A stretch of 64,000 bases of DNA, taken from NCBI GenBank assembly GCA_963814435.1, contig CAWFCV010000003.1, positions 1 to 64,000 of the forward strand, in the 5' to 3' direction. Under the pieces are notes generated by a model that was given only the letters and a program-made list of their open reading frames with translations, ran no database searches and was not told the DNA's origin. Source of the stretch: JAEUPI01 sp963814435 (GTDB lineage: Bacteria; Pseudomonadota; Gammaproteobacteria; Burkholderiales; Burkholderiaceae_C). The position numbers were made by a program, and so were the translations under genes. Positions 1 through 8,421 of this stretch are shown here, piece after piece; position 1 is the first letter of the stretch; every line of letters starts with the position of its first letter.

Positions 1-96
1 ACTGACCCACCGGACAGGCGCGCCCCGGACGCGCGTCGGCCGACACAGGAGAGCGGCCCGAAGACCGCCCTCCTCGGTGCGGAAGAGCAGAGACTG

Positions 97-351
97 CTAC
101 GTGTGGTTCGGACCGTCGTCCCCACCATGACCACCGTGGTCATGGCCAACCGGGTCGTCGGCGCCATGCCGCTTCTCAACGACCTGAGCCGCCTTCGCAT
201 CACGGGGCGACTGGGCCACGCCGCCACGGTCATCCGCACCGTGACGGACATGGGTGACCGGATCATCGGCCGAGTGACGCGCCTGCGCCACGACCGGGGC
301 CGAAATCGCGAGCGCCGCGACAAGGGCCATGAGTGTTGCGAACTTCTTCAT
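97..351 (-). CDS. Small secreted His/Asp-rich repeat protein
   Basis: 84 residues, unknown function. I start at the internal ATG at 351 because an AGGAGG ribosome site lies just upstream and the residues after it (MKKFATLMALVAALAIS) form a clear signal peptide ending in APVVAQA. The mature part is made of degenerate repeats built on RHGADDP / RHSADDP, ending in a His-Gly-Asp-rich tail (residues about 65-84). His/Asp-rich secreted repeats can bind divalent metals, but that is only a guess. It is the first gene of the window with no operon partner visible. Confidence 0.6.
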   Translation of the reverse strand: MKKFATLMALVAALAISAPVVAQARHSADDPVTHVRHGADDRGGVAQSPRDAKAAQVVEKRHGADDPVGHDHGGHGGDDGPNHT

Positions 352-695
352 CGTGCTCCTCCTTCGAGAGTGGCTGCTGACACCTGAGACAATGCCGCCG
401 AACAGGTCCCAACCACAATCAGACATTGGTCCCATGACCCAAGAAGGAACCCGCACGATGCCATCGAGCACCGCCGAGAAGCGCTCTGAGGCCGAGGAGC
501 CACTGGATGCTCGTCGCGCTTTCGACCAACGTCAACTCCGAACAGGCCGAGACGCAAGGGCTCTGATACGTGCGGATTCAACGATCCCCCGCAGACCCAA
601 GAGCCGAGGATTGCGGATCCGCTGCCACCCGCCGGGGTTGCCCACTGCTCTATTCACGGCGAGCAGCGGCGTGGGGTCCCCCTGGTCGTGTCGGT
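352..695. other. Gap without a convincing gene
   Basis: About 340 bp between the start of the secreted repeat protein and the end of the ArsR-YCII gene. Open frames here have no family likeness and look like shadows of GC-rich sequence. The right part should hold the 3' untranslated end of the ArsR-YCII gene and the left part the promoter of the secreted protein. I see no clear terminator. Confidence 0.4.
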
Positions 696-1355
696 TTACA
701 TGCTTGCGGCTTCGTAGATTCTCACGGAGTGGATGATCGGGCAGCCTTCGAGCAGCTTCTGTGCGTCGTCGATGCTCTCGGCGTTGACGATGCAGTAGCC
801 GGTAATGGATGTCGGCTCGCGGGGAAGGTCTCGACTGCCGGTGTTGGTGACTTCGCGGCCCATGCTGAAGGGGTTTCCGCTGTCGACCATGCGGTCGCCG
901 ACGGCGGCGAACCAGTCCATCCAGGCCTTCATGATCTCCGGTGTCGGTGCCTCGAATCCGTAGTTGAGGAACATGTACTTCTTCATTGCTGATGCTCCTT
1001 TCTTTCGTGGGTTTGCTTGTTGCTGGCTCAGGAACTTTTCGTAGTTCTCGAGCGTCTCTTCCTCGGTGCCCCAGTAGGCGTGGTACTGGCCGAGCCAGTC
1101 CTGGAGCGTTCGGATCGCTGTTCGGTTGAGGGTGAGGAAGTTGGTGCGGCCGATCTTGCGGCGCTTGACGATGCCGGCGTGCTCCAGAAGCCTGATGTGC
1201 TTGTGGATTGCCGGGAGAGAGAGACCGCGGATCTCGGCGAGCTGGTGGATCGCGTAGGGCTGGAGGCCGAGGAGGTAGATGATCTCCCGCCGGTGGGCGT
1301 TCGCGAGCGCCTCGAACACTCTGTCCAGGTCGCTCGGGATCTCGCTCACAGGCAT
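696..1355 (-). CDS. ArsR-type regulator fused to a YCII/DGPF domain
   Basis: 219 residues. Residues about 5-85 are an ArsR-type winged helix (DLDRVFEALANAHRREIIYLL, recognition helix around LSLPAIHKHIRLLEHAGIV). Residues 124-219 are a complete YCII-like (DGPF) domain beginning MKKYMFLNYGF. In related bacteria these are usually two neighbouring genes. Here the internal ATG at 986 keeps its own AGGAG site, and in the +1 frame a stop overlaps it as ATGA, so the fusion may come from one lost or gained base. The start at 1355 follows AGGAGGAAG. ArsR proteins of this type repress their own operon; no Cys metal site is visible, so it is probably not a metal sensor. Confidence 0.75.
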   Translation of the reverse strand: MPVSEIPSDLDRVFEALANAHRREIIYLLGLQPYAIHQLAEIRGLSLPAIHKHIRLLEHAGIVKRRKIGRTNFLTLNRTAIRTLQDWLGQYHAYWGTEEETLENYEKFLSQQQANPRKKGASAMKKYMFLNYGFEAPTPEIMKAWMDWFAAVGDRMVDSGNPFSMGREVTNTGSRDLPREPTSITGYCIVNAESIDDAQKLLEGCPIIHSVRIYEAASM

Positions 1356-1423
1356 CTTCCTCCTGCACGTCGACCGCAACGGCGCGTGATGATCGGTTCA
1401 GGCGCGGGGGCTCCTCTCGATAG

Positions 1424-1445
1424 TTAACTTATTTGTGAAGTTTAT
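1424..1445. promoter_or_regulatory. Candidate operator/promoter of the ArsR-YCII gene
   Basis: An AT-rich island in GC-rich surroundings, about 70 bp upstream of the ArsR-YCII start. It holds an imperfect inverted repeat, TAACTT (1425-1430) and AAGTTTA (1438-1444), with a 7-base spacer. ArsR proteins bind such dyads in their own promoters. The assignment rests on position and symmetry only. Confidence 0.4.
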
Positions 1446-1517
1446 AGCCACCTGGGAACGCGCGTCAAGGGCGCCTGCGGAGCCGGGTCGAGCCGACCGC
1501 GGCCGGCGCGCGCATCG

Positions 1518-1847
1518 CTACCGCTTCGGCGGCAGGGTGCGTGCGAACGTCGTGGCGGCTGACACCCAGCGGCCGAGCGAGGCGCCCCGAAGGCCAGGCG
1601 GCTCGACGAAGACCATTCCCTTCATTGGCCGGCCGGTGAAGTCCATCGGCCGGACGTGCGGCTTCTGCAACGCTGCCTCAGCGCCCTCGGCTCCGAGTCG
1701 GAGCATGAGATCGTCTCCCGCGATCCCGCATGCCATGTGCCCGTCGACCATGAACGCGAGACCGCCGAACATCTTCCGCTCACTGACACCTGGGTCTCCT
1801 TCGAGGATGTCACGCACTCGGTCGGCAAGCTTCTCGTCGTAGGCCAC
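1518..1847 (-). CDS. TfoX N-terminal domain protein
   Basis: 109 residues from a GTG start at 1847 preceded by AAAGGAGC. The whole protein matches the TfoX_N family: VAYDEKLADRVRDIL at the start, then the hallmark ERKMFGGLAFMVDGHMACG and later GRPMKGMVFVEPPGL. Actinobacterial stand-alone TfoX_N proteins are common and have no established biochemical role; the link to competence regulation applies only to the two-domain proteobacterial protein. It sits just downstream of the sigma factor gene, on the same strand and 10 bp from it, so co-transcription is likely. Confidence 0.85.
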   Translation of the reverse strand: MAYDEKLADRVRDILEGDPGVSERKMFGGLAFMVDGHMACGIAGDDLMLRLGAEGAEAALQKPHVRPMDFTGRPMKGMVFVEPPGLRGASLGRWVSAATTFARTLPPKR

Positions 1848-1857
1848 AAAGCTCCTT

Positions 1858-2882
1858 TCACGCTTGGGTGGCGGGATCGAGCTCGGTCGGCAGACCGAGT
1901 CGCGTGAACAGATCCGGTTGCCGGGGGAACCCGGTGATTCCACTAATCCGGTCGCCGTCGATCGCGAAGACCATCACGCCGTATGCACCGAGCGCCTCTC
2001 CCGGCTCTTCGGCAGCGTAGGCGGCGAGCGCCGGCTGGCCGTTGGCCTTCGCGGGTACGAGCCTGATCTGGTCGAGGTTCCCGTCCATCGGAACGGTGGC
2101 GAAGAACGCGCCGATCGCCGCGCTGCCCTCGAATCGCGCCGCCTCCGGCGGCATCGTCAGAAGGGCGTCATCGGCCAGCAGCGCGACGAGCGCCTCGATG
2201 TCGACCCGGGCCCACGCCTCCTGGAAGCGGCGCATCACCACCTCCTCGATCCGACGATCCGCAGGCGCGTGGGCTCGGGCGAAAGCGCCTTCCTCCCGTT
2301 CCTGCTCCAGCCTGGCACGGCCACGCTGCAGGGCGCTGTTCACAGCCGGAACCGTGTCGTCGAGAAGGTCTGCGACCTCCCTGGCCGACCACCCGAGAGC
2401 GTCCGGAGCACCACCACAACCCGCTGCTTGGGCGGTAGGAGTTGCATCGCGGTAACGAACGCGAGGCCCACGCTCTCCGATTCGACCAGTGCGGCCTCAG
2501 GTCCCGGTTCGGACGCGGGGACGAGTTCCAGCAGCCGATCGGGGTACGGCTCGAGATGCGCGTCGACGGCGACGCTCGACCGTCGGTTGCGCTGCTCCAG
2601 CATCCGCAGGCAGACGTTCGTCGCGATGCGATACAGCCAGGCGTTGAGCGAGGAGCGAGGCTCGAAGCGGTCGATGCTCCGCCAGGCCCGCAGCATCGTC
2701 TCCTGAACTGCATCGTCGGCGTCGTGAAGCGAGCCGAGCACCCGGTAGCAATGAATGTGGAGCGGACGCCGGAACGGGCCGGTGAGGCGGACGAACGCCT
2801 GCTCGTCGCCGCCCCTGACGGCGACCAGCAACGCGGCCTCGGCGGCCGCGTTGCTGAGCGAGGGGATTTCAGACGCTGTCAC
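1858..2882 (-). CDS. ECF sigma factor with SnoaL-like C-terminal domain (SigX5 type, frameshifted)
   Basis: RNA polymerase sigma-70 factor of the ECF group. Sigma region 2 is clear (GDEQAFVRLTGPFRR, HCYRVLGSLHDADDAVQETM), followed by the linker RIATNVCLRMLEQR and region 4 (LLPPKQRVVVVLR). A one-base deletion near 2,412 breaks the frame inside region 4; the next frame continues DALGWSAREVADLLDDTV and then the SnoaL-like domain (about residues 200-330, RRFQEAWARVDIEALVALL). Domain order and length match the TIGR02960/SigX5 family of about 330 residues. Its start overlaps the end of the upstream cupin gene by 14 bp. The deletion is probably a sequencing error, since both halves are well conserved. 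Confidence 0.85.
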
Positions 2883-3282
2883 GGGGAACCGGAAGCGGGC
2901 CGCCGAGCTCGGACCAGGGTGAAGGATCGAAGCTGCCTGGAACGGCGCCGAGCGCGATGAACTGGATTCCTTCGCCGCCCGGCTCGATCTTGCGCAACTG
3001 CTCGGGCCCGACGCGGGCCATCATCCCGGGCCGCAGCTCGAACACCTCGTCGTCGACGCGAAGCAGGCCCGACCCCTGCAGGGGGATGTAGACCTCCTCC
3101 TGGTTGGCGTCGTCGACGCTCCCGTCATGGTTGTGGTTCGGATAGCCGTCCCAGTTCGGCGGGAGCGTCATCAATTGCATCCCCCACCCCGTCACGCCCA
3201 ACGACGCTCGCGCCCGGCGGGCAATCCCGTCGAAGATCGGCTCCATCTCCTCGAACGATGCCACGGTCACGTCCACCATCAT
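2869..3282 (-). CDS. Cupin domain protein
   Basis: 137 residues, start at the first of two ATGs after GGGAGGTGGG. Single cupin beta-barrel: the first motif region contains the His residues of YPNHNHDGSVDDANQEEVYI and the second is FELRPGMMARVGPEQLRKI. Substrate unknown. It overlaps the ECF sigma factor gene by 14 bp, so the two are very probably translated from one message and may share a stress function. Confidence 0.7.
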   Translation of the reverse strand: MMVDVTVASFEEMEPIFDGIARRARASLGVTGWGMQLMTLPPNWDGYPNHNHDGSVDDANQEEVYIPLQGSGLLRVDDEVFELRPGMMARVGPEQLRKIEPGGEGIQFIALGAVPGSFDPSPWSELGGPLPVPRDSV

Positions 3283-3481
3283 CCCACCTCCCGTCTCGGC
3301 GGCCTCGGCGAGGCCTACTAACCCTTTCAATCCGGCGGACGGAACAAACTCATCGGAGATCAACTCATGCACGGCTGGCTGAACAGTCTCGTTAAGACCG
3401 CGCTTCTGCCCTTGCCAGCAGACACGGCCGGCAGCAACCTGAAGCGAACGTTCACCCGCACCCGACCGCAAGGAGCTCCAC

Positions 3482-3907
3482 GTGCCCGCCCATCTCTCGC
3501 GTTTCCTACTTCCCTTCGCCCTTGCCGTCAGCCTTTTTCCGGCCGGCGCGCTCGCCGCGTCTCACAGGTCCTCGGCGAAGCCGGCAATCGAGATGAACAC
3601 CAAGAACCTGGGCAAGGTGGTCGCAACCCCGGCGAAGCTCGGCATCTACTACTGGGACACCGAGAAGAAGGCCGGCGGGAAAATCAAGTGCACGGGCGCC
3701 TGCGCAGCCCAGTGGCCACCCGTGTACGTCAGGGCAGCGGTCGCGAAGCACGTCACTGGAGTGATGGCGACCTTCGGGACGATCAAGAGGAGCGGCAAGC
3801 TGCAGCTCACGGTCAACGGCCTCCCCGCCTACACCTACCACGGCGACACCGCCGGGATCGTCAAGTGCGACAACGTCGACGGCTGGCACGCCGTCCGCGC
3901 ACACTAA
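3482..3907 (+). CDS. Secreted COG4315 repeat protein
   Basis: 141 residues from a GTG start behind AAGGAG. A signal peptide (about residues 1-25, LPFALAVSLFPAGALAAS) precedes two copies of the COG4315 (PF03640) secreted repeat; the Y-x-W-D motif is YYWDTEKKAGGK, followed by a paired-Cys segment (KCTGACAAQWPP) and a second copy ending in YTYHGDTAGIVKCDNVDGWHAV. Members are exported proteins of unknown function, many of them lipoproteins; here no lipobox is evident. Monocistronic on the plus strand. Confidence 0.8.
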   Translation: MPAHLSRFLLPFALAVSLFPAGALAASHRSSAKPAIEMNTKNLGKVVATPAKLGIYYWDTEKKAGGKIKCTGACAAQWPPVYVRAAVAKHVTGVMATFGTIKRSGKLQLTVNGLPAYTYHGDTAGIVKCDNVDGWHAVRAH

Positions 3908-3958
3908 CCTGGCCGACGCAGATCGGAGCGGAAGCGCCATTCGCGGACGCGCTTCCGC

Positions 3959-4408
3959 TCAAGGCCCCGTGCCGGCCTCGAGGATCGTCTTGAGGAGCGC
4001 GAGGTCTTTCCTGTTCGCTCGACGCATCGCCACTGCCATGAACGGCGCGGTCATCTTCGAGAAGCCGGCGGGCTCGCCGCGGTTGCGGAGGCTCATCGCG
4101 GTGCCGCCACCCGGAGCGTCGTCCCATCGGTAGGACGTCTCCATCGGAATGGGCCCCTCCGCTGTGCGCATCACGAGCTCCTCGCCGGGAACGTAGGCGG
4201 TGACCTCATAGGTGTATTCGAGCTTACGGCCGAGGAACCGGGCGACGAACGAGATCCGTGATCCGACCGCGACCGGCTTCTCCGTCTCCCAGACAACGCT
4301 CTCGATGTTCTCGTACCAGGACGGCACGTTGTCGGGGTCAGCGGCGTAGGCGGCTACCTCTTCCCGAGGGCGTTCGATGACGACCTCTGTCTCGACGTCG
4401 ACGGCCAC
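3959..4408 (-). CDS. SRPBCC (START-like) family protein
   Basis: 149 residues from a GTG at 4408. The fold is recognisable from the opening beta strand and helix (VDVETEVVIERPREEVAAYA, DPDNVPSWYENIESV), the middle strands (GSRISFVARFLGRKLEYTY) and the C-terminal helix (FMAVAMRRANRKDLALLKTI). Polyketide cyclase/dehydrase-like SRPBCC proteins bind hydrophobic ligands; the ligand here is unknown. The start has no strong ribosome site, so translation may be coupled to the small reading frame just upstream, which stops 5 bp before this GTG. Confidence 0.75.
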   Translation of the reverse strand: MAVDVETEVVIERPREEVAAYAADPDNVPSWYENIESVVWETEKPVAVGSRISFVARFLGRKLEYTYEVTAYVPGEELVMRTAEGPIPMETSYRWDDAPGGGTAMSLRNRGEPAGFSKMTAPFMAVAMRRANRKDLALLKTILEAGTGP

Positions 4409-4412
4409 GACG

Positions 4413-4568
4413 TCAGGCGAACACCGGGTTCGCTTCCCCGGTCTCGGCGTATTGGGCAAGGCGGGTCATGGTCTGGCCCGGCGGTGTACCCCGCGTCGAT
4501 CGTCTTGGCGTGCGAGCGGAAGATGGCGACCTCGGCCGAGACTCGGCTGAGATGTCGAAGTCAGGCAT
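4413..4568 (-). CDS. Small or damaged open frame between two genes
   Basis: 51 codons starting at an ATG that overlaps the stop of the upstream unknown gene and ending just before the SRPBCC start. The tail (TMTRLAQYAETGEANPVFA) looks protein-like, but the middle is Arg/Ser/Pro-rich. The +1 frame of the middle (EVAIFRSHAKTIDAGYTAG) reads better, so two compensating indels are likely. Function unknown. Confidence 0.3.
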   Translation of the reverse strand: MPDFDISAESRPRSPSSARTPRRSTRGTPPGQTMTRLAQYAETGEANPVFA

Positions 4569-4851
4569 CGGAACCCTCGACCCAGGCCAACCCGTTCCAG
4601 AAAGCGCGGATGCGACCTCGGCGGCTGATCTCGACGTGCAGCGACTCTGGCTCCATCATCCCTACCGGCACGAAGACATCGATGCCGACGGCTCCGACAC
4701 GGCGGAACACCTTGTCAGGAGGGTTGGTGGCAGCTTCGAGCGTGATCGTGCCGCCGCAGCAGCGCGCCTTGCGCGGCCACACGTAGAGTGCGCCGCCGCG
4801 CTCGCGGATTGCATCGATCACGCGGGCAGACGCGACGAGTTCGGTCGACAT
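4561..4851 (-). CDS. Conserved small protein of unknown function
   Basis: 96 residues, ATG behind AGAGGAAG. It opens with a short helix (STELVASARVIDAIRERGGA), has a Cys pair in KARCCGGTITLEA, and continues with a strand-rich core (VGIDVFVPVGMMEPESLHVEI) ending in a Trp-containing segment (IRAFWNGLAWVEG). I do not recognise a named family. It is first in a run with the small frame and the SRPBCC gene, all tightly spaced on the minus strand. Confidence 0.6.
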   Translation of the reverse strand: MSTELVASARVIDAIRERGGALYVWPRKARCCGGTITLEAATNPPDKVFRRVGAVGIDVFVPVGMMEPESLHVEISRRGRIRAFWNGLAWVEGSDA

Positions 4852-5036
4852 GCTTCCTCTGTGTAGCAGGTCGCGGCGCCGAGAGGGTTGCGCGGGACAA
4901 CCCCGACACGACGGAGTTCGCCGGCTTCCCCGAGACCAGGAAGACGACGAGCCCGCAGCGGGCTCGACCTAGAAGCCTGACGAGTGACGGGTCCCGATCG
5001 ACGGAACATCGTCTGGGAGATTGAGTCGTTCTGCGC

Positions 5037-5324
5037 CTACGAGGATCTGCCACCGCTCGATCGTCCCGTGACGAGCTGTTCCGTCGTGACCCAGGGATCG
5101 TCGGCGAGTCGGCGGTGGATCTCGTCCTCGTCTTCTGCGTTCACGATCAGCAGCACGCGGACGCGCCCGTGTTCGGTCCCGGCGAGCGGTCCTGCGAGGA
5201 GGACGAAGCCGCCGTCTGCGAGCGCGTTCATGAAGGTTGCGTGCTGGGCCACGCCCGGCTGCTCGTAGATCCCTCCGTCTCGCCAGCCGGGTCCTGCTTC
5301 GCGGATGACGGCGAAGGTGCTCAC
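5037..5324 (-). CDS. YCII-related domain protein
   Basis: 95 residues from a GTG at 5324 whose first bases overlap the stop of the methyltransferase gene (TGA within GTGAGC), a sign of translational coupling. YCII family features: opening strand STFAVIREAGPGW, helix QHATFMNALADGGFVLLAGPL, conserved RVRVLLIVNAEDEDEIHRRL, and DPW near the C-terminus. YCII proteins are ferredoxin-like dimeric alpha/beta barrels; most have no known substrate. Confidence 0.8.
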   Translation of the reverse strand: MSTFAVIREAGPGWRDGGIYEQPGVAQHATFMNALADGGFVLLAGPLAGTEHGRVRVLLIVNAEDEDEIHRRLADDPWVTTEQLVTGRSSGGRSS

Positions 5325-6123
5325 GCCCGTGCGATCAGGTAGTGGTATTCGTTGTCGAGGCGGTAGCTGCCTTCGGGGGTGCGGTGCTCGGCGAGGCCTT
5401 CCACGATCGCGGCTTTGATCGCTTCTTCGCGCTCTGGTCCGACGAGGATGGCAACGCCGGCCGGAGCGACGAGCGCGCGGCCGAGTGTCTCCTCGATCGG
5501 GGTAGGTGTAGGCCCACGATGTGTCGAAGACGGTTTCGGGCTTGAGGCCTGCCTCGATCGCCAGGGCCTCCAGCGCGCCGGGTTGCGAGAGGTCGGGATC
5601 GGGTGGAGCGTCGGGAGGGCGTGGCGGGAAGAAGGGCCTCGCGATCTCCTTCATCGCCTCGAGGGAGCAGTCGTTCGTGGGCGCCCCAGACCTGGATCAC
5701 GACCGGAGCGCCTGGCTTGGCGACCCGGCGGGCCTCGCGAAGCGCCGCGACCATGTCGTTCGCGAAGAAGAACGACGTGAACCCGGTGACGAGGTCGAAC
5801 GTGTCGGCGTCGTAGGGGAGCGATTCCATGTCGCCGACTCGCAGGTCTGCTTCGGGGACTCGTCGTCGCGCGAGGTCGATCAGGGCCTCGGATGCGTCGA
5901 GACCGAACGGCTCAGCGCCGCGGTCTGCGACGAGGCGCAGGAACGCGCCGACGCCGCAGCCGACGTCGAGCACCCGCTGACCCGGCTCGAGCGGAACACG
6001 CTGGAGCGCCGCCTCATAGGTCGGAAGCTGCTGGTCCTCGCTCAGCGCCCAATCGTCTGGCCGGGCGCCCCAGAGTGGCCCCCACCGCTCCGCGCTTCCA
6101 AGAGATTGCGTCGCAGATGTCAT
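5321..6123 (-). CDS. Class I SAM-dependent methyltransferase (two frameshifts)
   Basis: About 267 residues once two indels are bridged. The Rossmann core is complete: motif I RVLDVGCGVGAFLRLVADRG, motif II FGLDASEALIDLARRR, and DMESLPYDADTFDLVTGF. After VWGAHE the frame shifts near 5,670, continues through GALEALAIEAGLKPETVF, and shifts again near 5,500 before ending NEYHYLIARA. This is a UbiE/Methyltransf_11-type small-molecule methylase of unknown substrate. The ATG at 6123 follows AAGGGAGC. It is divergent from the PadR gene over a shared operator, so PadR control is likely, and it is coupled to the YCII gene. Confidence 0.8.
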
Positions 6124-6142
6124 CGCCGCTCCCTTCTGTAGA

Positions 6143-6175
6143 CTACGAATCATAGGTATAAACTATGAAACGTAG
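6143..6175. promoter_or_regulatory. PadR-type operator with overlapping -10 element
   Basis: A 13-bp inverted repeat, CTACGAATCATAG (6143-6155) and CTATGAAACGTAG (6163-6175), separated by GTATAAA. Only two positions break the symmetry. It lies between the divergent methyltransferase and PadR genes and ends two bases before the PadR ATG. PadR regulators bind dyads of this kind (ATGT...ACAT-like palindromes with a short spacer). TATAAA in the spacer could be the -10 of a leaderless PadR transcript. Confidence 0.75.
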
Positions 6176-6177
6176 TC

Positions 6178-6763
6178 ATGTCAAGCCCTGAGCTCAGCCT
6201 CTTCTCCTACGAGATCCTCGGCCTCGTCGGTCGCGGGGGCGCCGGTGCGCACGACCTCCTCCGGATGGCGCGGCGGGGCCGCATCCTCGACTGGGCCGGT
6301 GAGAGCCAGTACTACGTCGAGCCGAAGAGGCTCGCAAAGCTCGGCTACCTCGAGGCACGACGCGAACCCGGCAAGACCCGCGAGCGCACCGTCTACACAC
6401 TCACCGATAAAGGGCTCGACGCTCTCTACGAGTACGCGGGAACACCGGTGCGGCTTGACGCCGCTCAAGAGCGACCCGCTCCTCCGGCTCCTGCTCTGCG
6501 ACCTCGTCGGAGAGCCGGCCACCCGCGCCAGCCTCCTGACCCTTCGCGAGGACATCGCCGACCTGATGGAGCGGCTCGAAGACGGCGAGGCAACGGCACG
6601 GTCACTACCGCACCGCAGCAAGTACCTCCTGCTCGTGAACGAGTTCCTGCGGCGCTACCTGGAACTCCACCTCGAACTCGTCGACCAGGTCGAACGCGAT
6701 TTCGCAGCCGAGGAGCCGAGCGAGGATCGTACGACCTCCGAGCTGCGCTCGCCCAAGCGATAA
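6178..6763 (+). CDS. PadR family transcriptional regulator (one frameshift)
   Basis: About 194 residues. The N-terminal winged helix is standard PadR (FSYEILGLVGRGGAGAHDLL, YVEPKRLAKLGYLEARREPG, RTVYTLTDKGLDALYEY). An indel near 6,464 moves the frame; the C-terminal dimerisation region resumes with LKSDPLLRLLLCDLVGEP and helices to ERDFAAEEPSED. The start abuts the operator with no room for a ribosome site, so leaderless translation is likely. PadR proteins repress their own and divergent genes, so the methyltransferase-YCII pair is the probable target. Confidence 0.85.
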
Positions 6764-6818
6764 GGATGGCCCCGCAACGGCGGGTTCGTCGTCCGGACTT
6801 GCCCTATCGTGCTAACGC

Positions 6819-8417
6819 ATGGAAACGAGGATGGTCAGCGAGAGCGATCGCACCGAGGTCCGGCTGGCCGAGCTCGTGGCGGCGCTTTCGCTCGGGATCG
6901 ACCTCGGCTTTGGGCAGCCGATGGAGCACGTGCTTCGGCAATGCCTGATCGCGCTGCGGCTCGGCCGAGGGGATCGGGCTCGACGAGGAGCAGCGCGCGG
7001 TCGTCTACTACACCGCTCTGCTCGTCAACGTCGGTTGCCATTCCGATGCTCACGAGCAGGCCAAGTGGTTCGGCGACGACATCGCCTTGAAGTCGATCAA
7101 GTACGACCACGAGCCGAGGAGCCTGCGCATGGCCGCCACGGGGATGCGACAGCTTGGCGCCGGTAGCCCGCCGCTGCACCGATTCCGGCTCGGGCTCGCG
7201 TTCGCCCTCTCCGGGCACCGCGAGGTCGACGGCATGATCGCGCACCATGCCGCGATCGCCCGCACGATGGCCGAGCAGCTCTCTCTTCCGCGACGAGGTG
7301 GTCGATGCGATCGGCGCGTCGTACGAGCGCTGGGACGGACGCGGCTGGCCCGGCGAGCTCGAGGGAGAGGATGTCCCAATCGCCTCCCGGATCGCGCACG
7401 TCGCCGAGTTCATCGAGGTCGCGAACCGGCTCGGCGGCGTCGCGGCGGTGAGGAGGCTCGCACGGGAGCGGAGCGGCGGCGACTTCGATCCGGCGCTCGC
7501 CGACCTCGTCGAGGCCGAGGCCGACGTGATCCTGTCGGGCCTCGACACTGTCGGCGTCTGGGGCGCCGTGATCGACGCCGAGCCGGCGCTTGCGGTGGTG
7601 CTTGCCGGTGAGCGCTTCGACGCCGCTCTGCTCGCGATCGCCAACTTCGTCGACCTGAAGTCGCCCTACTTCCTGGGGCATGCCAGGGCGGTTTCGGATC
7701 TCGCGGCGGAGGCGGGCGTTCGGTTCGGGCTGGCCGAGGCGGACGTCCGTCTGCGTGCGCCGGGCGGGGCTGGTACACGGCCTCGGGCGGCTCGGGGTCT
7801 CGAACGCGATCCTCGACAAGCCCGGGCCGCTCGGCGCGGGCGAATGGGAGCGTGTCCGGCTGCAGCCGTATCTGACCGATCGCATGCTGCGCCAATCGGA
7901 GGCGCTCGCGCCCGTCGCCCGCATCGCGGTACAGCACCGCGAGCGCCTCGACGGCTCCGGGTACCCGCGCGGGCTCTCCGGTGCCGCGATCTCTCGCGAG
8001 GCGCGGATTCTCGCCGCCGCCGACGCCTACCAGGCGATGCGCGAGCCCCGGCCGCACCGCTCGGCTCGCTCCGCGGACGAGGCCGCCACCGAGCTACGAG
8101 CCGACGTGAAGGCTGGGCTCTTCGATGCCGACGCTGTCGAGGCCGTGCTCGGCGCCGCCGGCCATCGCGTTCCGCGCCGAACGGAAGGGCCTGCGGGACT
8201 GACGCCGCGCGAGGTCGAGGTGCTCAGGCTGCTCGCGCGAGGGCTCTCGAACAAGGAGATCGCTGCGCGACTCGTGATCTCGCCGAAGACCGTCGGAAAC
8301 CACGCAGAGCACATCTACGCGAAGATCAACGCCCCAACCCGCACCGCCGCCGGCCTGTTCGCGATGCAACACGGCCTCCTGCCCGAGGAGGAGTTCCCCG
8401 CGCCTGCCGTCGCCTGA
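6819..8417 (+). CDS. HD-GYP phosphodiesterase-like protein with LuxR DNA-binding domain (three frameshifts)
   Basis: About 530 residues when indels near 6,963, 7,285 and 7,755 are bridged. The N-terminal part resembles an HD-type hydrolase (VYYTALLVNVGCHSDAHE). The C-terminal half has the HD-GYP signature HRERLDGSGYPRGL, followed by a LuxR helix-turn-helix (LTPREVEVLRLLARGLSNKE, ISPKTVGNHAEHIYAKI). HD-GYP domains cleave cyclic di-GMP, or are degenerate sensors when metal ligands are lost. Fusion to LuxR would make a transcription factor responding to a nucleotide or other small ligand. A near-repeat of the GYP-like segment (YERWDGRGWPGELEGEDVP) in the first half suggests a duplicated domain. 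Confidence 0.8.
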
Positions 8418-8421
8418 CCGT

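Noticed and set aside
2400..2420. Programmed frameshifting in the sigma factor gene
   Set aside because: No slippery heptamer or downstream structure is evident, and many unrelated genes nearby have the same kind of indel.
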